A stretch of DNA of 64,000 nt from assembly GCF_027023865.1 (NCBI RefSeq), contig NZ_JALVUC010000010.1:1-64000 (forward strand), given 5' to 3'. Under the pieces are notes generated by a model. That model was not told the origin of the DNA. It saw nothing but the letters and a program-made list of their open reading frames with translations, and did no database searches. The translations under genes and the position numbers were made by a program. Shown one piece after another: positions 26,218-34,886 of this stretch; position 1 is the first letter of the stretch, and each line of letters starts with the position of its first letter. The DNA is from Thermococcus sp. Lineage in GTDB: Archaea > Methanobacteriota_B > Thermococci > Thermococcales > Thermococcaceae.

Positions 26218-26575
26218 GATTCTGGAGTTCATTTTCCTCACCCTTTCCGCTTACTGGGGCCTTAAAGAGGCCGCGGAAACCCTTACTTACGTCCGTCTGC
26301 GCGGACTGCTTTTGCTACTGCCGCCCCTACTCGTGGTGACCTTTAAATACGGTGGTTTCTTGGCTTCGTTCGTCCTCGTGATGCTCTTCTTCCTCCTTGA
26401 GAGAACTGGAATTGTGTTATCTCTGATGGCTTCGATCTTCGCATTCACTCTGTTTTTAATAGGTGCAATGGCGAGCACGATAGCCCTTGGAGTGCTGGGA
26501 ACCGCGCTCCATGTTTCCGGATACGAAATGCAGGGCACCCTTCAGGAGCTGCTTCACAGGGCAGTGATGAGGTGA
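26195..26575 (+). CDS. Small membrane protein, unknown function
   Basis: The 126-aa hydrophobic protein has about four membrane segments: [48 protein letters not shown] and SIFAFTLFLIGAMASTIALGVLG. A short soluble tail follows. I do not recognise a family. The frame is intact, unlike its surroundings. It overlaps the end of the dph2 relic by 23 bases and the start of the methyltransferase relic by a few bases, suggesting an old dph2-membrane protein-methyltransferase operon. Confidence 0.65.
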   Translation: MALRILFEILEFIFLTLSAYWGLKEAAETLTYVRLRGLLLLLPPLLVVTFKYGGFLASFVLVMLFFLLERTGIVLSLMASIFAFTLFLIGAMASTIALGVLGTALHVSGYEMQGTLQELLHRAVMR

Positions 26576-26645
26576 GGCGTAAGCACCTCGTGATGATCCT
26601 TCCCGGACTGAAGGACTTCCAGGAGTCTAAGCCGGAGCTGGGAGT
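26571..26645 (+). pseudogene. Relic of the 5' end of the METTL5-like methyltransferase gene
   Basis: The frame from GTG 26571 reads RRKHLVMILPGLKDFQESKPEL. It matches the start of the intact methyltransferase at 28876 (MKKKHLAMILSKLRGF...RPEL) in the conserved K-H-L, M-I-L and P-E-L positions, and AAGCACCTCG is shared exactly. Similarity ends at about 26645, where HEAT-gene sequence begins. It is a gene fragment of about 25 codons with no function expected. Confidence 0.6.
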
Positions 26646-26652
26646 GCCCTAC

Positions 26653-26914
26653 AATTGGAGGTGGGTGATAAGTTTGAGAGGATGGATGCCCTTTGAGCGC
26701 TCTCAAAGCTCATCTTGAAGGCCCCTCATGGTGGCGGTATCCTGTTATCCCTAGAGTTCTTCGGTGGACGGGATGAGAAGGCTACCGGGGTGGTGCTTGC
26801 AAAGCCTCAGGTTACTGGAAGGCTGAAAGGGGTCAAAAAACTACCTCATCGGACGAGCAGAATCTAGTTCTGGGATCCTTGAGGGGATAACTAGGAAATC
26901 CAAGGCCATGGTCA
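26653..26914 (+). pseudogene. Relic of the HEAT-repeat gene 3' end
   Basis: Bases 26653-26711 match 25052-25110 of the HEAT gene with a single difference. That difference turns TGG (Trp) into TGA at 26693-26695. Further on, 26830-26860 and 26880-26920 match the last 100 bases of the HEAT gene (TCAAAAAA...CCTCATCGGACGAGCAGAA and TCCAAGGCC...GGTCACTTCTTAG). The middle is degraded by deletions. It overlaps the partner-gene 3' end convergently, as in the intact cassette. Confidence 0.8.
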
Positions 26915-27472
26915 CTTCTTAGCGAGAAGTTCTATCGCCTTTATCGCGTCCTCCCCGGTCCTTATCCTGATGCCGAGACCCCTCTCGTCGGCTATCTTCT
27001 GGAGCATTGCCTTCGTCGGGAACTCGCCACATATTTTACGAGGATTTCGTAGATCCCTTCGGGGTCAGTCTCCTCTGAGATGTCCTCCATCGCCCCCTCA
27101 AGGCTCTGGAGCGTTATGCTGAGGAAGTCATACTTCACTTTGAGGACTTCGAGTATCCTCTCGGCCATATTACCCACCCACATAGCTTTTCAGGGTATCT
27201 AAAAGGCCCTCCTCACTCTCCTCCTCAACGCTCAAGTGAAGCTCCCTAACCAGGGTCTGAAGGAACATTAAAGCCGCGAACTCCCCGAAAAGGTTCTTGA
27301 CTGCATTGTAGAAGAGCTCTGGGTCATCATCGGCCAGTTCTATGCCCTCCCTGTACTTGGCTTTCAGGTATGCCTCCACTGTGACAAGGAAGTGAGAGCC
27401 AAACTTGCTGAGAAGCTCCTTGGCGGTCGCCACCACCATCCCCCTGTTTATCTCGGAGGGAAGTTCACTCAA
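26912..27472 (-). pseudogene. KaiC-partner helical protein, two frameshifts
   Basis: With two single-base corrections this is a 186-aa mostly helical protein. The first part is MSELPSEINRGMVVATAKELL...ELHLSVEEESEEGLLDTLKSYVGG (27472 to about 27176). Then NMAERILEVLKVKYDFLSITLQSLEGAMEDISEETDPEGIYEILVKY follows after one extra G. Then CGEFPTKAMLQKIADERGLGIRIRTGEDAIKAIELLAKK follows after one missing base near 27020. I do not recognise a family. Its start overlaps the end of the double-KaiC gene by 8 bases, so the two were co-translated partners. Confidence 0.72.
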
Positions 27473-28808
27473 TCTCTATCCCTCCGCTTCCTATTGTGAA
27501 GCGCCTCAGCGTGGGGTCGTTCTCCGAGTGCCGGGCCTTCAATACCAGTACCCTCCTTTCAAGGCTTTCCCCGGCATTTTTGGGCATGTGATATGAGAGG
27601 AACACAAGGTTATCGACGAGGGTGCTGAAGCCGGTGGTGGCTACTTTCTCCCCGTCCTCACTTGTATACGTAAGAAGAACCGTTAGGGCGCGCTCCTTGG
27701 CCAATAACTGGAGGTAGCGGACGGCTTTGATGAACTCCCCCTTGCTCATGTGGGCCTGCATTGCGGACAGGGAGTCTATTATGAGCAGTTCGACGTTTTC
27801 CCTCTCCACGAGGGACTTCATCATGACGTAGTACTCAACGGGTGTCTTCGCCTCCGGAACAAGGGATAGTATCCTGAACTCCCCATCGAGGCCAAGTCTC
27901 TCTTTGGTGTCCCTGAGTCCGGCAACGGTCTCCTCGAAGGCTATGTAGAGAACCTTCCTGTCGGCCTTTGAAATGTTTGAGGCTATGTTGAGGGCCAGTA
28001 TTGTTTTCCCCGAGCCGGCCGGGCCGGCGACGAGAGTTATGCTCCCCTCGTAGAGATCCCCTTCAAGGAGGTCGTCGAAGCTAGGCACATTTGTCCTGAT
28101 GCGCTCCCTTATCTTCTCCTCCACGAATTCTAGACTCGGTGTCGTGAAGACCTCTATCCCCTTTTCGGTGATCACGTACTTGTAGGAGTAACGCTCAAGG
28201 GGCCTGTTGCGCATCTTGGGTATCCTCATGTAGCGCCTGATTATCTCGCCGTACTTTTCCATCTCAAGGACTATAACCCCGTCCGCAACGAACTCCTCTA
28301 TACCAAACCCTATGCCCTCCCCATCATAGGGTATCTCGTCGATCAGGAAGACGAGCATGTTGAGGGCGTTCACAAGTCTGCCTATTATCGAGTGCAGGAA
28401 GGCCCTGAGGTGTACCTCCCCAAAAACCTGGCCGAAGACCGTTATGGAGTCGAAAACGACTATGTCCGGTTTCCACTCCACGAGATCCTTCACGAGTAGT
28501 CCACAAAGTCCTCAAACTCTTCCTTCGGCAGGGTGAGCATGTCGTAGAACCTGAAGAGGTTTCTTTCCTCCATCTCCCTAAGGTCTATCCCCTGGTTCAG
28601 AGCACCCTCGTAGAACTGCCCCTTGGTCTCAGCGAAGGAGACGTAGGCTCCCTTCAGGTCTCTCTTCATGCTGTTGTAGAGGACGTGAAGCATGAGTTGG
28701 GTCTTACCGGCCCCGGGGTTCCCCGCTATTAAGACCATTGAACCCCTGTTGAAACCCCCCGCTCAAAGCCCTGTCGAGGCTCCCTATGCCGGTTGGTATG
28801 ACTTCCAT
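27465..28808 (-). pseudogene. Double-domain KaiC-like ATPase, two frameshifts
   Basis: The gene encodes two RecA/KaiC ATPase domains in tandem. Domain 1 (from ATG 28808, MEVIPTGIGSLDRALSGG) has Walker A GNPGAGKTQ and Walker B DIVVFDSITVFG. Domain 2 has NVPSFDDLLEGDLYEG, Walker A GPAGSGKTI and Walker B ELLIIDSLSAM. The frame breaks in a C6 run (28758-28763 on the plus strand; five needed) and near 28500 (one base missing). With both fixed the length is 447 aa. The family is abundant in Thermococcales and probably acts in signalling. The partner gene overlaps its stop codon. Confidence 0.8.
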
Positions 28809-28875
28809 GTATTCCCCCCAGTAAGGTTTAATGCACAAAAGGTATAAATAGCTTTCCGAAATTCGAACCATTATG

Positions 28876-29487
28876 ATGAAAAAGAAGCACCTCGCGATGA
28901 TCCTTTCAAAGTTACGAGGCTTTGACAGCCCCCGACCGGAGCTTGAACAGTACAGAACCCCGGGAAACGTTGCGGCGGAACTCTTATGGTTGGCCCGCTC
29001 CCTTGGTGACCTTGAGGGAAAGGTCATTGCTGATCTCGGCGCTGGAACCGGCGTTCTCTCAATAGGAGCCTGTCTTATTGGAGCAAAAAAGGTTTACGCG
29101 GTTGAGATCGATGGTAAAGCCCTCGAAACTGCGAGGGAAAACGCCCTCTCTCTCGGCATTGACTGCATCGAGTTTATAAACGCCGACGTTGTGGAGTTCT
29201 CAGGGAAAGCTGACACGATCATCATGAACCCTCCATTTGGAAGCCAGAAACCCCACGCTGACAGGCCGTTTCTTCTGAAGGCATTTGAGCTGGGTGACGT
29301 GGTTTACTCCATCCACATCGCAAAGCAGGAGGTGAGGGCCTTCATTGATTCCTTCGTCTGCGACTCTGGATTTTCAATAACCCACCGGGTAACGATTTCC
29401 TTCGAGATTCCGGCCCAGTTTTCCTTTCATAAAAAACCCCTTGAACGGATTACCACCGACATTTACAGATTCCAGAGGATTGTCTGA
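28876..29487 (+). CDS. METTL5-like RNA N6-adenine methyltransferase
   Basis: The roughly 204-aa protein starts M(M)KKKHLAMILSKLRGF and has the METTL5 pattern LEQYRT, motif I VIADLGAGTGVLSIGACLIGAKKVYAVEID (about residues 51-80) and the catalytic motif MNPPFGSQK (about 118). The eukaryotic homologue methylates an adenine of 18S rRNA with TRMT112. The archaeal enzyme probably acts on 16S rRNA. ATG 28873 or 28876 can serve as start. A degraded copy of its 5' end lies at 26571, upstream of the KaiC cassette. Confidence 0.88.
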   Translation: MKKKHLAMILSKLRGFDSPRPELEQYRTPGNVAAELLWLARSLGDLEGKVIADLGAGTGVLSIGACLIGAKKVYAVEIDGKALETARENALSLGIDCIEFINADVVEFSGKADTIIMNPPFGSQKPHADRPFLLKAFELGDVVYSIHIAKQEVRAFIDSFVCDSGFSITHRVTISFEIPAQFSFHKKPLERITTDIYRFQRIV

Positions 29488-29551
29488 GCGAACCGAAAGG
29501 AATATAACCCAACACCCCTTAATCCTCCGTTAGTGAAATAAGGTGATCATA

Positions 29552-30507
29552 ATGGACGGGGACGCTGGGAACAACCTCCTTGAGCTGGTCACCTCTTGGC
29601 GGTTCAGGGAAGTGGTTCGGCTGGCCCTCGACGATGAGGGCGCGCTGGTTGAGATCGTCCGCCTTCTTCGCTTCGATGATTGTTCTGTTGTAGTGGGTGC
29701 CCTATCCGCCCTTGGGGAGGCCCTCCCTTATCTGAGCGAAGGAGGTAAGTTCAGGGTACTCCGTGAGGGTTTCGATGACCTTATTAGACTTCTCAATTCA
29801 GACGTTCCAGTGGCCCGGAGGGCCATATCCATCCTCAAACATCTCCTCTCCAGTGTTCCCCTCTCACGGAACCACCTTGTGAGTCTCGTGGAGATTCTCT
29901 CTGAGGTCGCTGGGGGTGAGAACGGGCCTATCCTCCTTCATGACCTGTTTGAGCTTGCTTCAAAGCCCCGTCCGATATTCTTTGACGAGCTTGTTGAGCC
30001 GGTCAGGCGGATGGTAACATCAGATAATCCCAACGTTGCACTCCTTGGTGCAAGGCTGGCCGTCACAATGGGAATACCCGTGTTCATCGGTTGGAGGAAC
30101 GTTCTAAATGCCCTCGCCAGGGCCTTGAGAGGGAAGAATGCGGTGGCCGTAGAACTTGCACTTGAAGTTGTTTCAGACCTTGGTTCCCTCCTCCTCGAGG
30201 CTCCGATTCTCTACGTGATTAAAAGCCTCTATCCCCCCTTAAAACGCTCTCTGGTAGTGGGGCCGATGCCGTCATTCGTGGTAGGGCAGTGGAGGTCTTT
30301 GAGAGGTTCCGCAAGGCTGTTTTTAATTACTACAGAACAAGGCCGCTGGAAGCAGGGAATGATGCGGAAGAGCTCCTCAAAGAGGGTTTTACTGAGGAGG
30401 CCTTACTCGTGGCATCAGCCAGTGGGTACTCCGTTAACCTTCTAATGAGAAAGGTTGAAGGTCTCGTCCCAACGCCCAACTTCAAAACGCCATTTACCCC
30501 AGGTTAG
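29552..30507 (+). pseudogene. Shorter HEAT-repeat paralogue, frameshifted
   Basis: The first frame (ATG 29552, after AAGGTGAT) encodes HEAT-like helices similar to the gene at 23827, such as LVTSWRFREVVRLALDDEGALVEIVRLL. It goes out of frame at a C6 run (30233-30238). Adding one C gives LKTLSGSGADAVIRGRAVEVFERFRKAVFNYYRTRPLEA, which matches LEDAICRYYNGRPEKA of the longer paralogue. The corrected length is 318 aa, about half the paralogue, ending GLVPTPNFKTPFTPG. Truncation and frameshift together make function doubtful. Confidence 0.72.
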
Positions 30508-30546
30508 TCTTTTAAGTACCGCCAGTTACCCTCTCAGGTGGCGGCC

Positions 30547-32288
30547 GTGGGAAAGCTCAAGTTATCCGATAGGCATCTCTACGCCCTTGTCGAAGCGATA
30601 AAGCTCGGCGAGGAAGTCAAGCCCAGCCAACAGGCCAAGAGGCGGGCCTTTGTCGGATACAAAATTGAAGGTTGGGAGAACTCCAAGCTGACTGGCATCT
30701 TCTACTCCATACAGCGGAGACTCGGCCTTATCGACGAGATCATCGGGGAGCTGGTGGGGGTTTCTCCGCTCATCCTCGACCCTTGGCTGAGAGCGGCTTT
30801 GAGGGTTGCCGTTGAGGTTGCCATCTTCCGCGCCCCGAACGGGAAGATCATCCAACACCTAAGGGGACTCGCTCAATTTTTATCTAAGAGAACGCACCCC
30901 TACGTTGGTTATTACTACTACGACCTTCTCCCAGAGATTCTGAGCTACGTCCCGGCCATAGACTCTGGAGAGAAGAGGCTGAAGTGGGACTGCCTCTTTC
31001 CCGAGTGGCTCATAAGGAGAATGCGTTTCCTCATTGGTGATGAGGTGAGAGAACTTCTAACGACCCTCAACGAAACTCCTCCAACGAGCATAAGGGTGAA
31101 CCAGCTGAAAGTTACTCCCAGTGAGGTGGGGGACTATCTGAGGAGAAAGAACGTCCGCTTTGAGAGGAGCGAGCGGGTTGAGACCGTCATCAGAATCCTC
31201 GACCCATTCAACCCTGAATGGCTGTTTAACAAAGGGTACGCTGTAGCTCAGGAAGAAGCCCCTGCTGTTGCATCCCTCATCCTGTCCCCAAAACCCGGTG
31301 AGACTGTCGTCGACCTCGCCGCCGCTCCCGGAGGAAAGACAGCTCATATGGCGGAGCTGATGGGGAATGAGGGTAAAATATACGCCTTTGACGTAGATAA
31401 TGCTCGGATAAAGCGGATGAATGGGATGCTCAGACGCACTGGTGTGAGTATAGCCGAGACCATGAGGATCGACGGGAGGAAGGCCCCGGAAATCCTCGGA
31501 GAGGGAATAGCTGACAGACTGACCTCCTCCTCGTCGTGAATGGCGAGGGTTCTGACAAATTAACCCCCCGCCAAACGCGGGAAGGTTTACGGGCACTCAT
31601 CCACCTACTCCCGTTGCCGGTTTCGGTTCAGCCCGAAGGCCCGGTCTCGTGCCCATTACCCCTACCGCAGAGCGGTTTGGGGTTATCGTTCCAAAGACCA
31701 CTCGTGAGTTTCAAACTGCTCAACGGCAGTCTTTCGAAGATGCTTAACAGCGTCAAACCACTCCAAGGGTGGAGTGGTAACTGAAACCCCCCACCTCATC
31801 GGATTGTTTTTAAGTGGCCTCCCCGAGGCCTTATTAAGTTGCAAAAACTTAAAAGGGTTTCGACCGTTGGAAAGCTGGATTGCTGGTTACCGCATCCCCG
31901 TCTTAAAGGACGAGGCTTTTGAGAGAAAAAGGTAATGCTCGACGCGCCGTGCACGAGCGATGGCACCATAGCAAAAAACCCCGAGCTGAGATGGCGCCTC
32001 CGCGAGAAGAACATCCCTAAGGTCGTTGCACTCCAGAAAGAGCTCCTTGAGAGCGCTTGGAAGCTTCTGAAGCCCAGGGGAAGGTTGCTCTACTCCACCT
32101 GTTCGATGTTACCTGAGGAGAACGAGGAGGTAGTGAGGTGGTTCCTCAAAGGGCATGGCGATGCAAGACTCATTCCCCTGCGCAGGCCCTACAGTGAGGG
32201 TTTTCTGGAGGGAACTATGCGAGCTTGGCCTCATATGCACGGAACTATCGGATTCTTCTATGCACTGATTGAGAAGAAGGGGGATTAA
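30547..32288 (+). pseudogene. NSUN/RsmB-type RNA cytosine-C5 methyltransferase, split by a mobile element
   Basis: Exon-like parts 30547-31518 and 31932-32288 form one roughly 442-aa protein when the 413-bp element between them is removed (...GIADR / VMLDAPCTSDG...). It has an N-terminal NusB-like helical domain, a SAM-binding motif VVDLAAAPGGKTAHMAEL, the DAPCTSDG motif with one catalytic Cys, and the second Cys in LLYSTCSMLPEEN. The enzyme methylates cytosine C5 in rRNA or tRNA. In this strain the ORF stops soon after the insertion, and the DAPC and TCS motifs are separated from the rest. The 3' end overlaps the convergent MscS gene by 4 bases. Confidence 0.93.
31519..31931 (-). mobile_element. 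413-bp TnpB-less IS605-type element (MITE)
   Basis: On the minus strand it begins CTTTTTCTCTCAAAAGCCTCG, right after TTAC (31935-31932), and ends GACGAGGAGGAGGTCAG. Both ends match the autonomous copy at 51595-53065. The internal part near its right end (31519-31690) matches the region around the tnpB stop (ACGATAACCCC, GGTAGGGGTAAT, GAGACC), so it keeps the probable omega-RNA region but no tnpB. There is no target duplication, as expected for single-strand IS605 transposition. Deleting it rejoins AGA-GTA-ATG in frame. Confidence 0.92.
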
Positions 32289-33412
32289 GCCTCACCCTTC
32301 TCCTCGGGCTTTCCTTCTACCTTCACCCTCAGCTCATTGGCAAACCAGTTAACCCTCTGCGGGAACGGTATCTCTATGCCCTCTCTGTCTAGGGCTGCTT
32401 TTATCTTCTGGAGGAGCTGGTACTTGGAACGGAGTATGTTCTGGCCCGTCCAAAGGGCACTGGGTACCCACGCCCATATCACCAGGTTTACGGAGCTGTT
32501 CCCAAGATCCTCGACGTAGACCCTCGGTTCGGGTTTCGCCAGAACGTAGGGCTCTTCATTGAGGACCTTCAGGATGGTCTCGATGGCCTTGTCGGCGTCT
32601 GCACTGTACGCTATCCCCACCGTTATCGTTGTCCTCCTCGCAGGATACCTCTGGAGGTTGATGATTTCACTGTTGAAGAGCTTCTCGTTTGGAATCCTGA
32701 CGAGAGTTCCATCCCACTGTCTTATTCTCGTTGAGAGTATACGCATGTCCTCGACGATTCCCTCGAGGATGTTCCCGGAAGAGTCCCTCAACCTCACCGC
32801 GTCTCCTATTTGGAGGGGTTTGTCAAAATACATAAAAACTCCCGAGACGAAGTTCGAAACGACGGTTTGAGCCGAGAAACCTAGGACGATACCGGTTATA
32901 CCCGCGGCTGCTAAGAGAGTGCCAAGCTCACCGCTTATCCCAGCTATGCTCAGGGCCAGGAAGAAGGCCACCGTAACGACGGTGTAGTAAAACAGCTTTG
33001 CCTTTACCTGGGTCTCTGGGAGCTTGCTTTTGGGGGCCCTGACGAGCATGTAATCCTTGGACTTCTTCGCTAGGAGGTAGGAGAAGTAGAAGACGAGTAT
33101 CGCCGTAAGGAGGTTGCTAAGTGGAATACCCCAAAGCTTGTAGGAGAGTATTCCGATCTCCTCGAGAGAGTAGATGAGGGCGATGAACAAGATGAGGTTG
33201 TAGAGAGCAGATGCGGTCTCCTCGTTGATTATCCACACGTAGGTTGTGTTCCTTGTGGCCTTAAGAACCTGGATTTTGATCAATTTGGCGATAACGAAGC
33301 CAGCTACTAGTATCAGGCCGGCTTTTATGAGGGATAATAGGGTAATTCCAAAGGGGGCCGTTCCAAGGGTTCCTGAGAAAACGGTCGTGTTGAGAACGTT
33401 GCTCCCACTCAC
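32285..33412 (-). CDS. mscS: MscS-family mechanosensitive channel
   Basis: The 375-aa protein has an N-terminal set of membrane helices and the MscS pore helix and beta domain: LGTLLAAAGITGIVLGFSAQTVVSNFVSGVFMYFDKPLQIGDAV (about residues 162-205), then IPNEKLFNSEIINLQR. It releases solutes on hypo-osmotic shock. The start overlaps nothing. The DUF432 gene lies 3 bases upstream on the same strand, so the two form an operon. It converges with the NSUN gene. Confidence 0.92.
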   Translation of the reverse strand: MSGSNVLNTTVFSGTLGTAPFGITLLSLIKAGLILVAGFVIAKLIKIQVLKATRNTTYVWIINEETASALYNLILFIALIYSLEEIGILSYKLWGIPLSNLLTAILVFYFSYLLAKKSKDYMLVRAPKSKLPETQVKAKLFYYTVVTVAFFLALSIAGISGELGTLLAAAGITGIVLGFSAQTVVSNFVSGVFMYFDKPLQIGDAVRLRDSSGNILEGIVEDMRILSTRIRQWDGTLVRIPNEKLFNSEIINLQRYPARRTTITVGIAYSADADKAIETILKVLNEEPYVLAKPEPRVYVEDLGNSSVNLVIWAWVPSALWTGQNILRSKYQLLQKIKAALDREGIEIPFPQRVNWFANELRVKVEGKPEEKGEA

Positions 33413-33415
33413 CCT

Positions 33416-34057
33416 TCACCACCTCATTAAGAAGTTCGGTAGGGGCAGTGGTTTTTTGCTCGGTGTCAGCCCCTCCCTCGGCGGCTCTCCCGTGTTGTTC
33501 ACCTCAGGGACGTCTGATTTAAACTCGACCTTTACGAGTGGATAATATGCTCTATAATATGAGTAAAACATCACGGTGCCTGCGATGTACACAACGACGT
33601 GGTCCATTTCCATCCACTTGTTTGTTTTGTTAGTGATCATAATCCTGATGAGTCCCGGTGATTCCGGTTCCGATGCATATACCCCAGATCTCCAGTATCT
33701 TGCTATAGCACCTATTTCTGGGGTTCCATATAGTGCGTACTTTTCACAGGATATCTGGAATCTGTCTACAACTGTGTCTCCTAGGAGAACTTCCGCTTCG
33801 ATTGGAGCGGTTAGATAAAAGTAAAGGGTTTCCCTTGGGGGTATCATTATCCTCTCTTCAAAGTCTATCAGGAGGAGTTTTACTCCGTAGCCTTCTGCCG
33901 GAGCTGGAACAATGCGGAATCCTCCGCGGCTTTTTTTTAATATTACCCTTACATTATCACGCCTATATTTAATCAGCTCTTCCGTCTCCTCCAGCATATG
34001 TATTTTAGTATCCCCTACTTTGACGAACTGAGTCCTAAGTTGATATTCTCCAAACAT
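33416..34057 (-). CDS. DUF432-family protein
   Basis: The 213-aa protein starts MFGEYQLRTQFVKVGDTKIHMLEE and contains PPRETLYFYLTAPIEAEVLLGDTVVDRF, a pattern I associate with the archaeal DUF432 family. It seems beta-rich and soluble except for one hydrophobic stretch (HVVVYIAGTVMFYSYYRAYYP). The function is unknown. It is co-directional with the MscS gene 3 bases downstream, which suggests a role linked to the channel or the envelope. The codons are more AT-rich than in neighbouring genes. Confidence 0.7.
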   Translation of the reverse strand: MFGEYQLRTQFVKVGDTKIHMLEETEELIKYRRDNVRVILKKSRGGFRIVPAPAEGYGVKLLLIDFEERIMIPPRETLYFYLTAPIEAEVLLGDTVVDRFQISCEKYALYGTPEIGAIARYWRSGVYASEPESPGLIRIMITNKTNKWMEMDHVVVYIAGTVMFYSYYRAYYPLVKVEFKSDVPEVNNTGEPPREGLTPSKKPLPLPNFLMRW

Positions 34058-34139
34058 GTTTGGAAAATTGAAAAAGAGGATTTAAAGTTTAGCTCGATGT
34101 TTGCTGACATATCTATGAGTGACCCACACCTTCCACAGT

Positions 34140-34185
34140 CTGACCTTCTTCCTGCCCTGAAGGGCGAGGCTTTCAAAAGAAAAAG
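34140..34185 (-). mobile_element. 46-bp end-to-end remnant of the IS605-type element
   Basis: On the minus strand: after GGTTAC comes CTTTTTCTTTTGAAAGCCTCG (left-end sequence), then CCCTTCAGGGCAGGAAGAAGGTCAG (right-end sequence). Left and right ends are fused at the shared CGCCCTTC hairpin, with all internal sequence lost. The TTAC target and the GGTCAG terminus are both intact. It lies in the interval between the DUF432 and NYN-like genes, upstream of the DUF432 start. Confidence 0.85.
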
Positions 34186-34205
34186 GTAACCATCCCCGCT
34201 CCCGC

Positions 34206-34865
34206 TCAATGTGGTGACCTCAATTTACTGAGTATCTCACAAAACGATAATGGAGTTCCCTCAAGGGTTTTTCCAACGTGTTTAGCTAGGTCGAAGGCTC
34301 CACTTACCTTGGCGATCACAGCTGTATCTGCCGTTGCAACGTTTTCAAACCCCCTAAGCTCGTGGTCTGGGCTTCTCACGAGGTAAACCTCACCGGGCAC
34401 TCCTACCTTTTTGAGGGCTTTTCGCGTCATGGCCGCTACCAGCCCACTCTTTGGATTGCCCTTTCCGTAGAAAAAAACTGCTCTACCAACATTTAACCTC
34501 ATTAAAGCCTCTGCCGTTTTTAAAATAAGCTTCTCGGTCTTCTCATTGATCCTATACTTCCCTTGATATTTGAGATCCCTGACAAGGCCATCCTCACAGA
34601 GCATTGCCCTCCCCTCCATGAGTGACTCGAGTGTTATGAGAACGTTAAATCCATCGATGGCTAAGATTCTCCCCCGAAGATCACTTGACTTCAAGAGTTT
34701 TCTCTCCACCTCTTTGATCCAGCCGTCTGAGAAAACGCATCTCGCCAGCAGGTGCCTCTCCCTTAGGGTCAGGCGGTAGTGGTTGGCCACGAAATCTAGG
34801 GCGTAGGTTTTTCGGTAGCCTCTGTTGAGGAGGTACTTGAAATCGCGGTACGCTTCGCTCAGCAT
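34206..34865 (-). CDS. DUF434/NYN-like protein
   Basis: The 219-aa protein has an N-terminal helical region with YALDFVANHYRLTLRERHLLARCVFSD, a DUF434-type signature. A nuclease-like domain follows with ILAIDGFNVLITLESLM (about residues 68-84) and SPDHELRGF and ATADTAVIAK, where acidic residues could bind metal as in NYN/PIN folds. A ribonuclease role is possible but unproven. The HD gene upstream is on the same strand with a 21-base gap. Confidence 0.75.
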   Translation of the reverse strand: MLSEAYRDFKYLLNRGYRKTYALDFVANHYRLTLRERHLLARCVFSDGWIKEVERKLLKSSDLRGRILAIDGFNVLITLESLMEGRAMLCEDGLVRDLKYQGKYRINEKTEKLILKTAEALMRLNVGRAVFFYGKGNPKSGLVAAMTRKALKKVGVPGEVYLVRSPDHELRGFENVATADTAVIAKVSGAFDLAKHVGKTLEGTPLSFCEILSKLRSPH

Positions 34866-34886
34866 GAATAAAGAAAAGGTGAAGAC

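Noticed and set aside
22691-30507. Integration of the cassettes into a tRNA gene by a tyrosine integrase
   Set aside because: No tRNA gene, tRNA fragment or integrase lies in or beside the region. The duplicated flanks are protein-gene fragments.
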